Source of the DNA: Streptomyces griseochromogenes
GTDB taxonomy: Bacteria > Actinomycetota > Actinomycetes > Streptomycetales > Streptomycetaceae
Reading direction: 5' to 3'
Assembly: GCF_001542625.1 (NCBI RefSeq)
Contig: NZ_CP016279.1
Span: 9,920,001 to 9,984,000, forward strand
Length of the DNA stretch: 64,000 nucleotides
Part shown: one piece after another, positions 36,990 through 49,362 of the stretch
Position numbering within the stretch: position 1 is the stretch's first letter
Layout of the letters: each line of letters begins with the position of its first letter
Made by a program: the position numbers and the translations under genes
The notes under the pieces: generated by a model
What the model was told of the DNA's origin: nothing
Database searches by the model: none
What the model saw: the letters and a program-made list of their open reading frames with translations, nothing else

Positions 36990-37913
36990 TCACACCTTGC
37001 CTATGCCCAGGGTGGATTCCGAGGGCAGCAGCCCGGAGGACAGGACCGCGACCCAGTAGTCACCGAGGAGGCCGACGAGGCGGTCGGTGGCCTCGCGGCC
37101 GAGCGCCCGCCAAGGGGCCGCAGCAAGGCGGTCGGTGCGCTCCTCCACGTCACGGCGCAGGGCACGGCCCGCCTCCGTGGCCGTACCGTCCGGCTCGACC
37201 AGGCCTCGGGCGGCCAGACGCGCGCGAGCGGACGACCACTGCTCGCCGCTCCAGCCGCGGCTCTCGAAGCGCTCGACGGACGCGGCGCCGATCGCGGCGA
37301 AGGACACCAGGGACTCGACGGGGTCGAGGTCCGCGAGGAGCAGGGCGGCTATGTGGCCGTCGCCGCGGTGTTCGCGCAGGATCGTGGCCGCCTGCCACAG
37401 CTGCAGATGCGGGGCCTCGGGCCAGGACAGTTCGGCGTTGGCCGCGGCGAGCGGGCGGCCCGCCGTGCCGGCCGCCTCGGCCGCGCGCCTGGCGAGGGCT
37501 GCGGCTTCGGCCAGTTCGGGACTTTCGACGCGGTCGCCGAAGAGTGTGCGGTAGGTCCGGTCGATGCCTCGCAGGCGCGCGGCCAGCACCTCGTCCGGGC
37601 TCGCGATGCCCCATCGCGAGTCGATGTGCTCGGCGACCATGCGCGGGTTGAAGCTGTAGAAGGCGGACGCCACCCGTTCCGCACCGACCGCGCCCAACGG
37701 AGCGGCGCGCAGCGGGAAGTAGCTCGGCCAGCGGTCCTTGGTGCCGTATCCGAGCGCGGTCGCCTCCTCGAACACCTCGGGCGCGTAGTAGAGCACCGCG
37801 TGGAGGGGTTCCAGCAGGTGCCAGAGCTGACGGACGCGCGCCGGCTCCACGAGCTCCCCAGGCTCCCCGGGCACCACTTCCTCTTCGACGGCCTTGCCGA
37901 CACGCTCGGACAT
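36990..37913 (-). CDS. SCO6745/SalK-family protein
   Basis: This encodes 307 residues from ATG 37913 with GGAGGG upstream. The N-terminal RQLWHLLEPLHAVLYYAPEV is the hallmark of the SCO6745/SalK group, helical proteins ending in a winged-helix-like domain (WSSARARLAARGLVEPDG). There is no membrane segment. The biochemical role is unknown, and some members sit in polyether or other natural-product clusters. It is divergent from the TetR gene, and three direct repeats occupy the shared promoter region. TetR control is likely. Confidence 0.85.
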   Translation of the reverse strand: MSERVGKAVEEEVVPGEPGELVEPARVRQLWHLLEPLHAVLYYAPEVFEEATALGYGTKDRWPSYFPLRAAPLGAVGAERVASAFYSFNPRMVAEHIDSRWGIASPDEVLAARLRGIDRTYRTLFGDRVESPELAEAAALARRAAEAAGTAGRPLAAANAELSWPEAPHLQLWQAATILREHRGDGHIAALLLADLDPVESLVSFAAIGAASVERFESRGWSGEQWSSARARLAARGLVEPDGTATEAGRALRRDVEERTDRLAAAPWRALGREATDRLVGLLGDYWVAVLSSGLLPSESTLGIGKV

Positions 37914-37956
37914 GACGCAGCCCTCCCCCTCATCCGGCCCACTCGCGATCGAGCAG

Positions 37957-38035
37957 AACTTGACACTGACTAGATTGCCGAAGGCGCCCGAACTTGTCAA
38001 TGCCTAGATCCCGGGAACTTGTCGCTGGCTAGATC
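37957..38035. repeat. three 20-bp direct repeats in the divergent SCO6745-family/TetR promoter
   Basis: Copies lie at 37957-37976, 37991-38010 and 38016-38035. Each starts AACTTG and ends CTAGAT plus one base, with 16 or more of 20 positions shared between neighbours. Start-to-start distances are 34 and 25 bases. The minus-strand reading of the region contains TTGACA and a CAATCT-like -10 toward the SCO6745-family gene. These are probable TetR binding sites. Confidence 0.8.
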
Positions 38036-38053
38036 CGGCGTACGCTGCTGTCC

Positions 38054-38647
38054 ATGAGCCCCGCGAAGTCCACACCCGCACCCCAGCGGCCGTACCACCA
38101 CGGCGATCTGCGCCGCGCCGTCCTCACTGCCGCACTCGACGTCATCGCCGCCGACGGCCCTTCCGCGCTGAGCCTGCGGGACCTGGCGCGCCGGGCCGGG
38201 GTCTCGCACGCGGCTCCCGCGCACCACTTCAAGGACCGCACCGGGCTGCTCACCGCGATCGCGGCCGAGGGGTACGGACTGCTCGCGGAGACGGTCCGGG
38301 ACGCCTGCGACCTGCGCGAGGCAGGCGTGCGCTACGTCCGCTTCGCCCGCGAGCACCCCGCCCACTTCCAGGTGATGTTCACCCCCGGGCTGCTGCGCGC
38401 CGACGACCTCGAACTCACCACCGCCCGCGCCCTGGCCGGGGACGCGCTGCGCACCGCCGTCGCCACGGTGGCCCCGCAGGACCGCGGATCCGACTCCCGC
38501 CTCGCCGGGGTCGCCGCCTGGTCCCTGGCCCACGGCTTCGCCACGCTGCTGCTCGGCCACAACCTCGACGGCCCGGTCGGCGACCAGGATCCGGAGGAGG
38601 TGTTCCGCACGATCGCGGCGATGCTGTTCCACTCGGCGCAGAAGTGA
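38054..38647 (+). CDS. TetR-family transcriptional regulator
   Basis: This encodes 197 residues. The N-terminal helix-turn-helix is LSLRDLARRAGVSHAAPAHH followed by FKDRTGLLTAIAAEG, a TetR N-domain. The rest is an all-helical ligand domain of the WHG type (REHPAHFQVMFTPG). It probably represses itself and the divergent SCO6745-family gene through the three repeats in between. The start ATG is only 19 bases past the last repeat, so binding there would block transcription or give a near-leaderless mRNA. Confidence 0.9.
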   Translation: MSPAKSTPAPQRPYHHGDLRRAVLTAALDVIAADGPSALSLRDLARRAGVSHAAPAHHFKDRTGLLTAIAAEGYGLLAETVRDACDLREAGVRYVRFAREHPAHFQVMFTPGLLRADDLELTTARALAGDALRTAVATVAPQDRGSDSRLAGVAAWSLAHGFATLLLGHNLDGPVGDQDPEEVFRTIAAMLFHSAQK

Positions 38648-38676
38648 CGGGCGGCCCCGGTCCCGGCGGGACTTGA

Positions 38677-38696
38677 CCTTGACATCGGCGTCAGGG
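38677..38696 (+). promoter_or_regulatory. MerR-type operator candidate upstream of the SDR gene
   Basis: CCTTGAC (38677-38683) and GTCAGGG (38690-38696) form an inverted repeat with a 6-base spacer and one mismatch, ending 15 bases before the SDR start. This is typical of sites that MerR regulators bind between a -35 and a -10. A merR gene lies just beyond the SDR gene. Confidence 0.55.
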
Positions 38697-38711
38697 TCCG
38701 ACGATCCCGGC

Positions 38712-39476
38712 ATGAGCGAGAACATCCGCCCCGAGAGCCCCCGTACCGTCATCGTCACCGGCGCCGGCACCGGTATCGGCCGCGCCACCGCGCGCGCGTT
38801 CGCCGCCGAGGGCGCGCAGGTCGTCGCGGTCGGCCGCCGGCCGGGGCCGCTGGCCGAGACCGCCGACGGACACCCGGGGATCATGCCGCTGCCCGCCGAC
38901 ATCACCGCCGAGGACGGGCCCGCCACCGTCGTACGCACCACCATGGAGCGCCACGGCCGTCTCGACGTGCTCGTGCACAACGCGGCGGTCGTCACCGCCG
39001 ACTCCCTGCGCACCTACACCCGCGCGGTCGTGGGGCCGCTGCTGGAGACGAACCTCCTCGCTCCCGTCCTGCTCACCCAGGCCGCGCTCCCGGCACTGGA
39101 GGAGAGCCGGGGGGTCGTGGTGAACGTGACGACGGCCGTCGGCCAGCGCGGCTGGCCCACCGGCAACTCCCTGTACGCGGCGGGGAAGGCCGCTCTCGAA
39201 GTGCTCACCCGCAGCTGGGCGGTCGAGCTGGCGCCGCGCGGGATCCGGGTGGTCGCCGTGGCCCCGGGCGCGATCGAGACGCCGATCGCCGACCACTCCG
39301 CGTACACCCCTGAGCAGCGGGCCGCCATCCGCAAGTGGCAGCTCGACCACACTCCGCTCGGCCGGGTCGGCCGCCCCGAGGAGGTCGCCTGGGCCATCAC
39401 CCAGCTCGCCTCCCCGCAGGCGTCGTTCGTGACCGGTGTGGTGCTGCCGGTGGACGGCGGGGCGGTCGTCTCCTGA
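38712..39476 (+). CDS. short-chain dehydrogenase/reductase (SDR)
   Basis: This encodes 254 residues. The Rossmann motif TGAGTGIG is at 16-23, and Tyr155/Lys159 form the YxxxK motif. The usual NNAG is HNAA (89-92). The position normally held by the catalytic Ser is Thr140/Thr141, a conservative change seen in some SDRs. The C-terminal GVVLPVDGGAVVS is typical. Start ATG 38712 lies so close to the putative operator that the mRNA may be leaderless. The convergent merR gene is the likely regulator. Confidence 0.88.
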   Translation: MSENIRPESPRTVIVTGAGTGIGRATARAFAAEGAQVVAVGRRPGPLAETADGHPGIMPLPADITAEDGPATVVRTTMERHGRLDVLVHNAAVVTADSLRTYTRAVVGPLLETNLLAPVLLTQAALPALEESRGVVVNVTTAVGQRGWPTGNSLYAAGKAALEVLTRSWAVELAPRGIRVVAVAPGAIETPIADHSAYTPEQRAAIRKWQLDHTPLGRVGRPEEVAWAITQLASPQASFVTGVVLPVDGGAVVS

Positions 39477-39533
39477 TCCTGGCCGCGGGCCCGCACGGGC
39501 GGTGAGCGGCCGCCGGAACAGGCGCCGAGGGCC

Positions 39534-39688
39534 GTGAGACCGGCTCACCCGCCTCGCGCAGCGCCGCAGCGCCGCGGTCAAACGGTCTCACCCGCCCCCA
39601 TGGCACCGCAGTCAGATCGTCTCGCCCGCCTCTCGCCCGGCTCCCGTATCGCCGCCGTCAGACCGTCTCGCCCGCCTCCCGCAGCGCC
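39534..39688. repeat. decayed tandem copies of the merR 3' end
   Basis: The last 32 bases of merR (39657-39688) recur downstream of its stop as diverged copies at 39611-39642, 39577-39600 and 39534-39565. Each carries a GTC/GTGAGAC...TCTCGCCCGCC-like core, the complement of the GETV-stop codons. Copy spacing is 34 to 46 bases. The stretch looks like repeated tandem duplication followed by drift. Confidence 0.65.
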
Positions 39689-40014
39689 GCCGCCAGCCGC
39701 TCCCGTACCGCCGTCTGCGCCGCTATCCGTGCGTCCAGGACCGCCAGCCGGTCCCGGGCGATGCGCAGGCCCTTTTCGGGGACGGGAGTGGCGGTGACGT
39801 CGCCGTCCAGGCAGGGCAGGAAGGCCTGTACGTCGTCCAGGGTGAGGCCCGCCTCCAGCAGGTGGCGGATGTTGCGGACGCGGACGGCCGTGCGGGGCTC
39901 GTAGGCGCGGTAGCCGTTGGCGGTGCGTACGGAGGTGATCAGACCCGCCTGTTCGTAGTGCCGCAGGGCGCGCGGTGTCGTCCCGGTCGCCCGCGCCAGT
40001 TCACCGATCCGCAC
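39658..40014 (-). CDS. MerR-family transcriptional regulator
   Basis: This encodes 118 residues. The N-terminal winged helix is clear: MRIGELARATGTTPRALRHY, then YEQAGLI and NGYRAYEP. A short coiled-coil dimerisation helix ends the protein (RDRLAVLDARIAAQTAVRER). There is no Cys metal site, so it is probably not a metal sensor. It is convergent with the SDR gene, whose promoter has a MerR-like operator. It lies 23 bases downstream of the mfd stop, on the same strand's far side. Confidence 0.88.
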   Translation of the reverse strand: MRIGELARATGTTPRALRHYEQAGLITSVRTANGYRAYEPRTAVRVRNIRHLLEAGLTLDDVQAFLPCLDGDVTATPVPEKGLRIARDRLAVLDARIAAQTAVRERLAAALREAGETV

Positions 40015-40037
40015 GCCCCGCGCCCCCCGTCATCGGT

Positions 40038-43571
<3,534 letters not shown>

Positions 43572-43779
43572 GGGGGGCTTTCCATCCAGAGGTGGGCAAC
43601 GCAAGCAGCCCGGCGCGGGTGGCAGCCGGGGGTGTCCAGCGTACGACGCCGTCGCTGTGGGCGTCGGAGGCTGTGGACAACTCGGGTGGTCCTCCCAGGG
43701 AGCTCCGCCCCCTGGGCCCCGGGGCCTGTGCCCGCCCGCCGTCCGACTCGGCCGGCCGAAAGGCCCGAGCGGCAAAAAG

Positions 43780-43818
43780 CCCGGTGCCGGGAAGTCTTCG
43801 AGACTCCCCGGCACCGGG
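43780..43818 (-). terminator. rho-independent terminator after the second ABC operon
   Basis: Perfect 12-base arms at 43780-43791 and 43807-43818 are extended after one mismatch by 5 more pairs around a TCG loop. On the minus strand it is followed by CTTTTTG, a T-tract. It separates the ABC permease gene from mfd. Confidence 0.93.
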
Positions 43819-43865
43819 TCTTCCCCCGCAACCCCCGTATGCGGTGGCTGTCGGCCCTGTGGGCG

Positions 43866-46448
43866 CTAGTCGGTGGCGATGGCGTTCAGAACGTTCATGC
43901 GGCCTGCCCGGAACGCCGGGATCAGGGCGGCGAACAGGCCCACGAAGGCGGAGCCGATGAAGACGCCGGTGATCGTCGGCCAGGGGATGTCCAGGACCTT
44001 CAGACCCTCCAGCGCGAGGAGCTTCTGGGCGGTCGCGCCCCAGCCCATGCCCAGGCCGAGGCCCAGCAGGGCGCCGAAGACGGCGATCACCACGGACTCC
44101 AGGCGGATCATGCGGCGCAGCTGGCGTCGGGAGAGGCCGATGGCCCGCATGAGGCCGATCTCGCGGGTGCGCTCGACCACGGACAGGGCGAGTGTGTTCA
44201 CCACGCCGAGGACGGCGACGATGATCGCGAGCGCCAGGAGGCCGTAGATCATGTTGAGCAGCTGGCCGATCTGGTCCTTCAGCTCCTTCTTGTAGTCGGT
44301 CTGGTCGCGCACGGTGATCTCCGGGTTGCCGTGCAGGGCCGACTTCAGCGCCTTGTAGGCGGCCGCCTGCTGCCCGTCCTTGGCGCCGGCGAACACCATC
44401 CGGTCGAGCGGCATCCGGTCGGCGGGGACGTACCTGGCCGCCGTGGCGATGGAGACGTACATCGAGTCCTTGTCGATGACGGCTTCGTCGCTGGTGATCG
44501 CGCGGACCGTCAGCCTGGCCGTCCTGCCGTCCCTGAAGGCGACCGCGACCGTGGAGCCGACCTTGATGCCGTGCTTCTTGGCGAAGCCCTCGAAGACGGA
44601 CATCGACTCGGGCTTGTAGGCGTCGGCGAGGTTGCCGGCGACGGTCTTGGTGCGCACGTCCTGCGCGTAGGTCGGGTCGGCGGCCTTGACCGTCCGCTTC
44701 TTGGAGACCTCGCCGTCCGGCGTGGTCAGGGAGGCGTCCATGAGCTTGTACTCGGTGACCCTGGACAGGCCCGGCGTGTCCTTGATCGCCCGCACCGCCT
44801 GCGGGGTGATGAGCGTGTCCTCGTTGTCGCCCTGGATGATGAAGTCCGTGCCGACGGTCTTGTCGAGCTGGTCCGTGGCGGAGGCGACCATGGAGGAGCC
44901 GACCACCGACAGGCAGGCCACCAGGGCCAGGCCGATCATCAGCGCGGCGCCGGTGGCGCCGGTGCGGCGCGGGTTGCGCAGCGCGTTGCGCTCGGCCATC
45001 CGGCCGACCGGGCCGAAGATCCGCAGCATGATCACGCCGAGGACGCGGACCAGGCCGCCCGCGAGCAGCGGGCCGATGACGACGAAGCCGATCAGGGTCA
45101 GCACCACACCGAGGCCCAGCGGGGCCGAGCCGTCCTTGGCCTTGTCGGCGGTGGCCGCCGCGTACAGGCTCCAGGCGCCGGCGCCGGTGAGGAGCAGGCC
45201 GATCAGGGCCCGTACGATCCCGGACTTCGCGTCGGCCGGGGCGCCCGCGTCGCGCAGGGCGGCCATCGGGGAGACCTTGCCGGCGCGCCGGGCGGGCAGG
45301 TAGGCGGCGAGGACGGTGACGATCACGCCGAGCAGCAGGCCGACGGTGGGGGTCGTCCAGGCGACGGTCAGGTCGTCGGTGGACAGGTGCATGCCGATGT
45401 TGCCCATGAGCTTCATCAGGCCGACCGCGATGCCGACGCCCGCGCCGACGCCGAGCACGGAGCCGACCACGCCGAGCAGCAGCGCCTCGATGAGCACGGA
45501 CCGGTTCACCTGCTTGCGGGAGGAGCCGATGGCCCGCATCAGGCCGATCTCGCGGGTGCGCTGGGCGACCAACATCGAGAAGGTGTTGATGATCAGGAAG
45601 ATGCCGACGAGGAAGGCGATTCCGGCGAAGCCGAGCATCGCGTACTTCATGACGTCCAGGAAGCTCTTGACGCTCTTCTGGTTGGCGTCGGCGACCTCCT
45701 TGGCGGTCTGCACCCTGTAGCCGTGGCCGAGTGCGGCGATCACGTTCGTCTTCAGCCGTGCGTCGGTGACGCCCTTGGCGGCGGTGACGTTGACGTTGGT
45801 GTACACGCCGGTCCGGCCGACCAGGTTCTGCTGGGCGGTCTTCGTGTCCAGGTAGAAGATCGCCGCGCCGGGGTTGGTGACGGTGAAGGTGGCGATGCCG
45901 GACACGCGCGCGTGGTGCGTGCCGAGGACGTTGATCATGCCGATGTCGTCGCCGAGTTTGATGTGGTGCTTGTCGGCGGTGTCGGCGTCGACCATGACCT
46001 GGCCGGGACCCTTGGGCGCCGTACCCGAGGTGATCTTCATGGTGCGGGCGTCGTTGCTGTTCCAGCTGCCGACGATGGTCGGGGCGCCGCTGCTGGGCGA
46101 GAGCTTGTCGAGGTGGTGGTCGACGACGGTCACCGAGGTCGAGAACACCGTGCCCTCGGCCTTCCGGACGCCCTGGGCCCCGCGGACCTCGCCGAGCACG
46201 GAGGCCGGCATGACCGGCGGCTTGCCCGTGCTGGAGGTGGTCTCGCCGGTGTCGGAGGAGCCCTTGGCGCTGACCGTCACGTTCGACGACGTCGCCTGGA
46301 AGAGCTTGTCGAAGGTGGTGTTCATCGTGTCGGTGAACACCAGGGTGCCGCAGACGAAGGCGACCGACAGCAGCACCGCGACCGCCGACAGGGCCATGCG
46401 GCCCTTGTGCGCGAAGAAGTTGCGCATCGAGGTCTTCAGGACGGTCAT
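43866..46448 (-). CDS. FtsX/MacB-like ABC transporter permease (second system)
   Basis: This encodes 860 residues with the same duplicated FtsX layout as the permease at 13529-16057. An N-terminal helix (MALSAVAVLLSVAFVCGTL) and an extracellular core come first. The first FtsX block contains QRTREIGLMRAIGSSRKQV and the second contains ERTREIGLMRAIGLSRRQL. The ATG 46448 overlaps the stop of the ATPase gene in ATGA. Unlike the first system it lies downstream of its ATPase on the minus strand and ends at a canonical terminator before mfd. Substrate unknown. Confidence 0.92.
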   Translation of the reverse strand: MTVLKTSMRNFFAHKGRMALSAVAVLLSVAFVCGTLVFTDTMNTTFDKLFQATSSNVTVSAKGSSDTGETTSSTGKPPVMPASVLGEVRGAQGVRKAEGTVFSTSVTVVDHHLDKLSPSSGAPTIVGSWNSNDARTMKITSGTAPKGPGQVMVDADTADKHHIKLGDDIGMINVLGTHHARVSGIATFTVTNPGAAIFYLDTKTAQQNLVGRTGVYTNVNVTAAKGVTDARLKTNVIAALGHGYRVQTAKEVADANQKSVKSFLDVMKYAMLGFAGIAFLVGIFLIINTFSMLVAQRTREIGLMRAIGSSRKQVNRSVLIEALLLGVVGSVLGVGAGVGIAVGLMKLMGNIGMHLSTDDLTVAWTTPTVGLLLGVIVTVLAAYLPARRAGKVSPMAALRDAGAPADAKSGIVRALIGLLLTGAGAWSLYAAATADKAKDGSAPLGLGVVLTLIGFVVIGPLLAGGLVRVLGVIMLRIFGPVGRMAERNALRNPRRTGATGAALMIGLALVACLSVVGSSMVASATDQLDKTVGTDFIIQGDNEDTLITPQAVRAIKDTPGLSRVTEYKLMDASLTTPDGEVSKKRTVKAADPTYAQDVRTKTVAGNLADAYKPESMSVFEGFAKKHGIKVGSTVAVAFRDGRTARLTVRAITSDEAVIDKDSMYVSIATAARYVPADRMPLDRMVFAGAKDGQQAAAYKALKSALHGNPEITVRDQTDYKKELKDQIGQLLNMIYGLLALAIIVAVLGVVNTLALSVVERTREIGLMRAIGLSRRQLRRMIRLESVVIAVFGALLGLGLGMGWGATAQKLLALEGLKVLDIPWPTITGVFIGSAFVGLFAALIPAFRAGRMNVLNAIATD

Positions 46449-47233
46449 GACGTACGCCCCCGGGCGTCGAAGTCCTTCATGCGGTCCAGGACCTGATCGG
46501 CCGTCGGCTGGTACATCTCGTCGACGATCCTGCCGTCGGCGAGGTAGAGCACACGGTCCGCGTAGGAGGCGGCCACCGGGTCGTGGGTGACCATCACGAT
46601 GGTCTGGCCCAGCTCGTCCACGGACCGCCGCAGGAAGCCGAGGACTTCCGCTCCGGCCCGCGAGTCGAGGTTTCCGGTCGGCTCGTCGCCGAAGATGATC
46701 TCCGGGCGGGCGGCCAGGGCGCGGGCCACGGCGACGCGCTGCTGCTGGCCGCCGGAGAGCTGGGTGGGCCGGTGCTTGAGCCGTCCGGCGAGCCCGACGG
46801 TCTCCACGACCCGGTCCAGCCACGCCTTGTCCGGCTTGCGCCCCGCGATGTCCATGGGCAGCGTGATGTTCTCTATCGCGTTCAGGGTCGGCAGCAGGTT
46901 GAACGCCTGGAAGATGAAGCCGATGCGGTCCCGGCGCAGCTGGGTGAGCTTCTTGTCCTTCAGGCCGGTGATCTCGGTCTCGTCCAGGTAGATCTGACCA
47001 CCGGTCACGGTGTCGAGCCCGGCGAGGCAGTGCATGAGCGTGGACTTGCCGGACCCCGAGGGGCCCATGATCGCGGTGAACTGGCCGCGGGCGATGTCCA
47101 CGTCGACGTGGTCCAGGGCGACGACACGGGTCTCGCCGGACCCGTACGCCTTCACGACCTGCCGCGCCCGCGCGGCAACGGCCGTACGCCCTCCAGTGCC
47201 CCCATGCCTGGGAATGGTCACAGCCGAAGTCAC
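46445..47233 (-). CDS. ABC transporter ATP-binding protein (MacB/LolD type, second system)
   Basis: This encodes 262 residues from GTG 47233, preceded by AGGAGA. It has Walker A GPSGSGKST, signature LSGGQQQRVAVARALA and DEPTGNLDSRAGAEV. It is highly similar along its length to the ATPase at 12759-13529; for example, both share the DKIGF/DRIGF-FIFQAFNLLPTL block and the TLPMDIAGRK block. The two operons are therefore paralogous. It is divergent from the MFS gene. Confidence 0.94.
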   Translation of the reverse strand: MTSAVTIPRHGGTGGRTAVAARARQVVKAYGSGETRVVALDHVDVDIARGQFTAIMGPSGSGKSTLMHCLAGLDTVTGGQIYLDETEITGLKDKKLTQLRRDRIGFIFQAFNLLPTLNAIENITLPMDIAGRKPDKAWLDRVVETVGLAGRLKHRPTQLSGGQQQRVAVARALAARPEIIFGDEPTGNLDSRAGAEVLGFLRRSVDELGQTIVMVTHDPVAASYADRVLYLADGRIVDEMYQPTADQVLDRMKDFDARGRTS

Positions 47234-47652
47234 GGTATGTCTCCTATGTCGGTCAGCAGATCGATGAATGCGCCCGGGCGGACCGGTACGTGGTTCTGGG
47301 TACATCGGTGAGTCTGGCGTCCGGCGGGTATGCCGCGCACTGGCGCGCGGCCCCCTCTTGTGCGGGGGGATAACCCCACCCCGCCGGTTCGGTCGGCCAC
47401 CCCCCAGCGGCCTAAAGCCAGGTTAAGGACAGCACCGGGTCCGTCTCCTCCTCCAGCGGTACGAACACTCCCCGAGCCGTAGTACGGAGATACCCCTAGG
47501 GGTGGTCCACCGCCGGGTGGAGTCCTTTTCGGGGTCGGCTCCACCCTTCGGCCCAGCAAGCGTCCACCCTCCCGTCGCGTCAGGATCAAGTCGCGGCATG
47601 CGTGGGAAGCTGTCCTCCCGAGTAGGTGCAGGGGGCACGGGAAGGGGATCCG
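47234..47652. other. divergent promoter region between the ABC ATPase and MFS genes
   Basis: I see no gene. It contains a perfect palindrome ACCCCTAGGGGT (47492-47503) in the plus-strand half and two G/C hairpins at about 47330-47375, one with a C5/G5 stem. The promoters for both directions should lie here. Confidence 0.55.
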
Positions 47653-49149
47653 GTGGAGAGGACGACACCCGCGATACGCGACGGCGCGGCTCGGGGCAGG
47701 GGCACCCGCACCAGAGGGGCGGTCGTCGCGGCGCTGATGCTCGCGATGGCGCTGGCCGCGCTGGACGCCACGATCGTCTCCACCGCCGTACCCCAGATCG
47801 TCGGCGACCTCGGCGGGTTCTCGGTCTTCTCCTGGCTGTTCTCCGGCTATCTGCTCGCCGTCACCGTCACCCTGCCCGTCTACGGCAAGCTGTCCGACAC
47901 CTTCGGCCGCAAGCCGGTCCTGGTGGCGGGCGCGGCCGTGTTCCTGCTGGGCTCGCTGCTGTGCGCCGGGGCGTGGAACATGGCGGCGCTGATCGCGTTC
48001 CGGATCGTGCAGGGTCTGGGCGGCGGGGCGTTGCAGGGGACGGTGCAGACACTGGCCGCCGATCTGTACCCGCTGGCCGAGCGCCCGAAGATCCAGGCCA
48101 GGCTGTCCACCGTGTGGGCGGTGTCGGCGGTGGCCGGGCCGGGGCTCGGCGGGGTGCTGGCCGCCTACGCCGACTGGCGCTGGATCTTCCTGGTCAACCT
48201 GCCGATCGGCGCCGCCGCCCTGTGGCTGATCGTCCGTCACCTGCACGAGCCGGAGCGGGAGAAGAGCCCCCGCGCGCGCGTGGACTGGGCCGGGGCGCTC
48301 GCGGTGTTCGCGTGCGGCGGGGTGCTGCTGACCGCGCTGGTGCAGGGCGGGGTGGCCTGGTCGTGGGGGTCGGCGCCCTCGCTCACGCTGCTGGGCGCGG
48401 GGCTCGCCCTGGCCGGTGTGGTGGTGTGGGTCGAGCGGCGGGCGGCGGAGCCGATCATCCCGGGCTGGGTGTGGCGGCGCAGGACGATCGCGGCGGTCAA
48501 TCTGGCGTTCGGCGCGCTGGGGCTGCTGATGGTGGCGCCGTCGGTGTTCCTGCCCACCTACGCCCAGTCGGTGCTCGGCCTCGGCCCGGCGGCCGCCGGT
48601 CTGGTGCTGTGCGTGTGGACGCTGACCTGGTCGTCCTCGGCGGCGCTCAGCCAGCACGTGTACCGGCGCATCGGCTTCCGTGACACCGCGCTGATCGGCA
48701 TCGGAGCGGCCACGCTGGTCCTGCTCGCGTTCCCGTTCCTGCCCTATCCCGGTTCCTGGTGGCAGCCGATGCTCCTGATGCTGGCGCTGGGGGCCGTGCT
48801 GGGGCTGTTCCAGCTGCCGCTGATCATCGGAGTGCAGTCGACGGTGGGCTGGTCGGAGCGGGGCACGACGACCGCCTCGGTGCTGTTCTGCCGGCAGACC
48901 GGGCAGACGCTGGGCGCCTCGCTGTTCGGTGCCGTCGCCAACGGGGTGCTGGCCGCGCGGCTGGGCGGGGCGGGCGATCTGGAGTCCGTCACGCGCGCGT
49001 TGAACTCGGGTACGGCCCCGGAGGCGACGCGGCGGGCGATCGCGGACGCCGTGCACGCGGTGTACCTGGGCGCGGCGGGCGCCGCGGCGCTGGCGTTCCT
49101 GGTGCTGCTGTGGCTGGCGCCACGGCGCTTTCCGGTGCTCACCGAGTAG
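47653..49149 (+). CDS. MFS transporter of the DHA2 (EmrB/QacA) drug-exporter family
   Basis: This encodes 498 residues with about 14 hydrophobic segments. The first carries ALDATIVSTAVPQIVGDLGG, the DHA2 motif D1. Motif A is GKLSDTFGRKPVL, and motif C-like VAGPGLGG follows. Such pumps export toxic compounds by proton antiport. I chose GTG 47653 because AAGGGGA precedes it; GTG 47626 would add nine residues. No regulator gene is adjacent. The palindrome at 47492 may be an operator. Confidence 0.9.
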   Translation: MERTTPAIRDGAARGRGTRTRGAVVAALMLAMALAALDATIVSTAVPQIVGDLGGFSVFSWLFSGYLLAVTVTLPVYGKLSDTFGRKPVLVAGAAVFLLGSLLCAGAWNMAALIAFRIVQGLGGGALQGTVQTLAADLYPLAERPKIQARLSTVWAVSAVAGPGLGGVLAAYADWRWIFLVNLPIGAAALWLIVRHLHEPEREKSPRARVDWAGALAVFACGGVLLTALVQGGVAWSWGSAPSLTLLGAGLALAGVVVWVERRAAEPIIPGWVWRRRTIAAVNLAFGALGLLMVAPSVFLPTYAQSVLGLGPAAAGLVLCVWTLTWSSSAALSQHVYRRIGFRDTALIGIGAATLVLLAFPFLPYPGSWWQPMLLMLALGAVLGLFQLPLIIGVQSTVGWSERGTTTASVLFCRQTGQTLGASLFGAVANGVLAARLGGAGDLESVTRALNSGTAPEATRRAIADAVHAVYLGAAGAAALAFLVLLWLAPRRFPVLTE

Positions 49150-49362
49150 GGCGTCCCGGACCGGCCGCACGACCGCGGGTTAACGCGGGTAACACCCCAG
49201 GTAGGACCCCGTTTTCGCGTAGTAAGCGCATACCGACTGGCCAGTTTGGTGAAAACGCCACGCGGTCCGAACCCCGCGAGTAGCGTGCGTGGCTCCGTTC
49301 GCCCACCCCCCACCTCCCTGCGGTCCGCCGCCACGGACCCGAGCCACGCAAGGAGCCCCGGG

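Noticed and set aside
39601..39660. Repeats downstream of merR considered as an operator array
   Set aside because: They match the coding 3' end of merR itself, so duplication of coding DNA explains them better than protein binding sites.
47492..47503. ACCCCTAGGGGT palindrome as a definite MFS operator
   Set aside because: It is perfect but short and lacks an adjacent regulator gene, so I list it only within the intergenic description.
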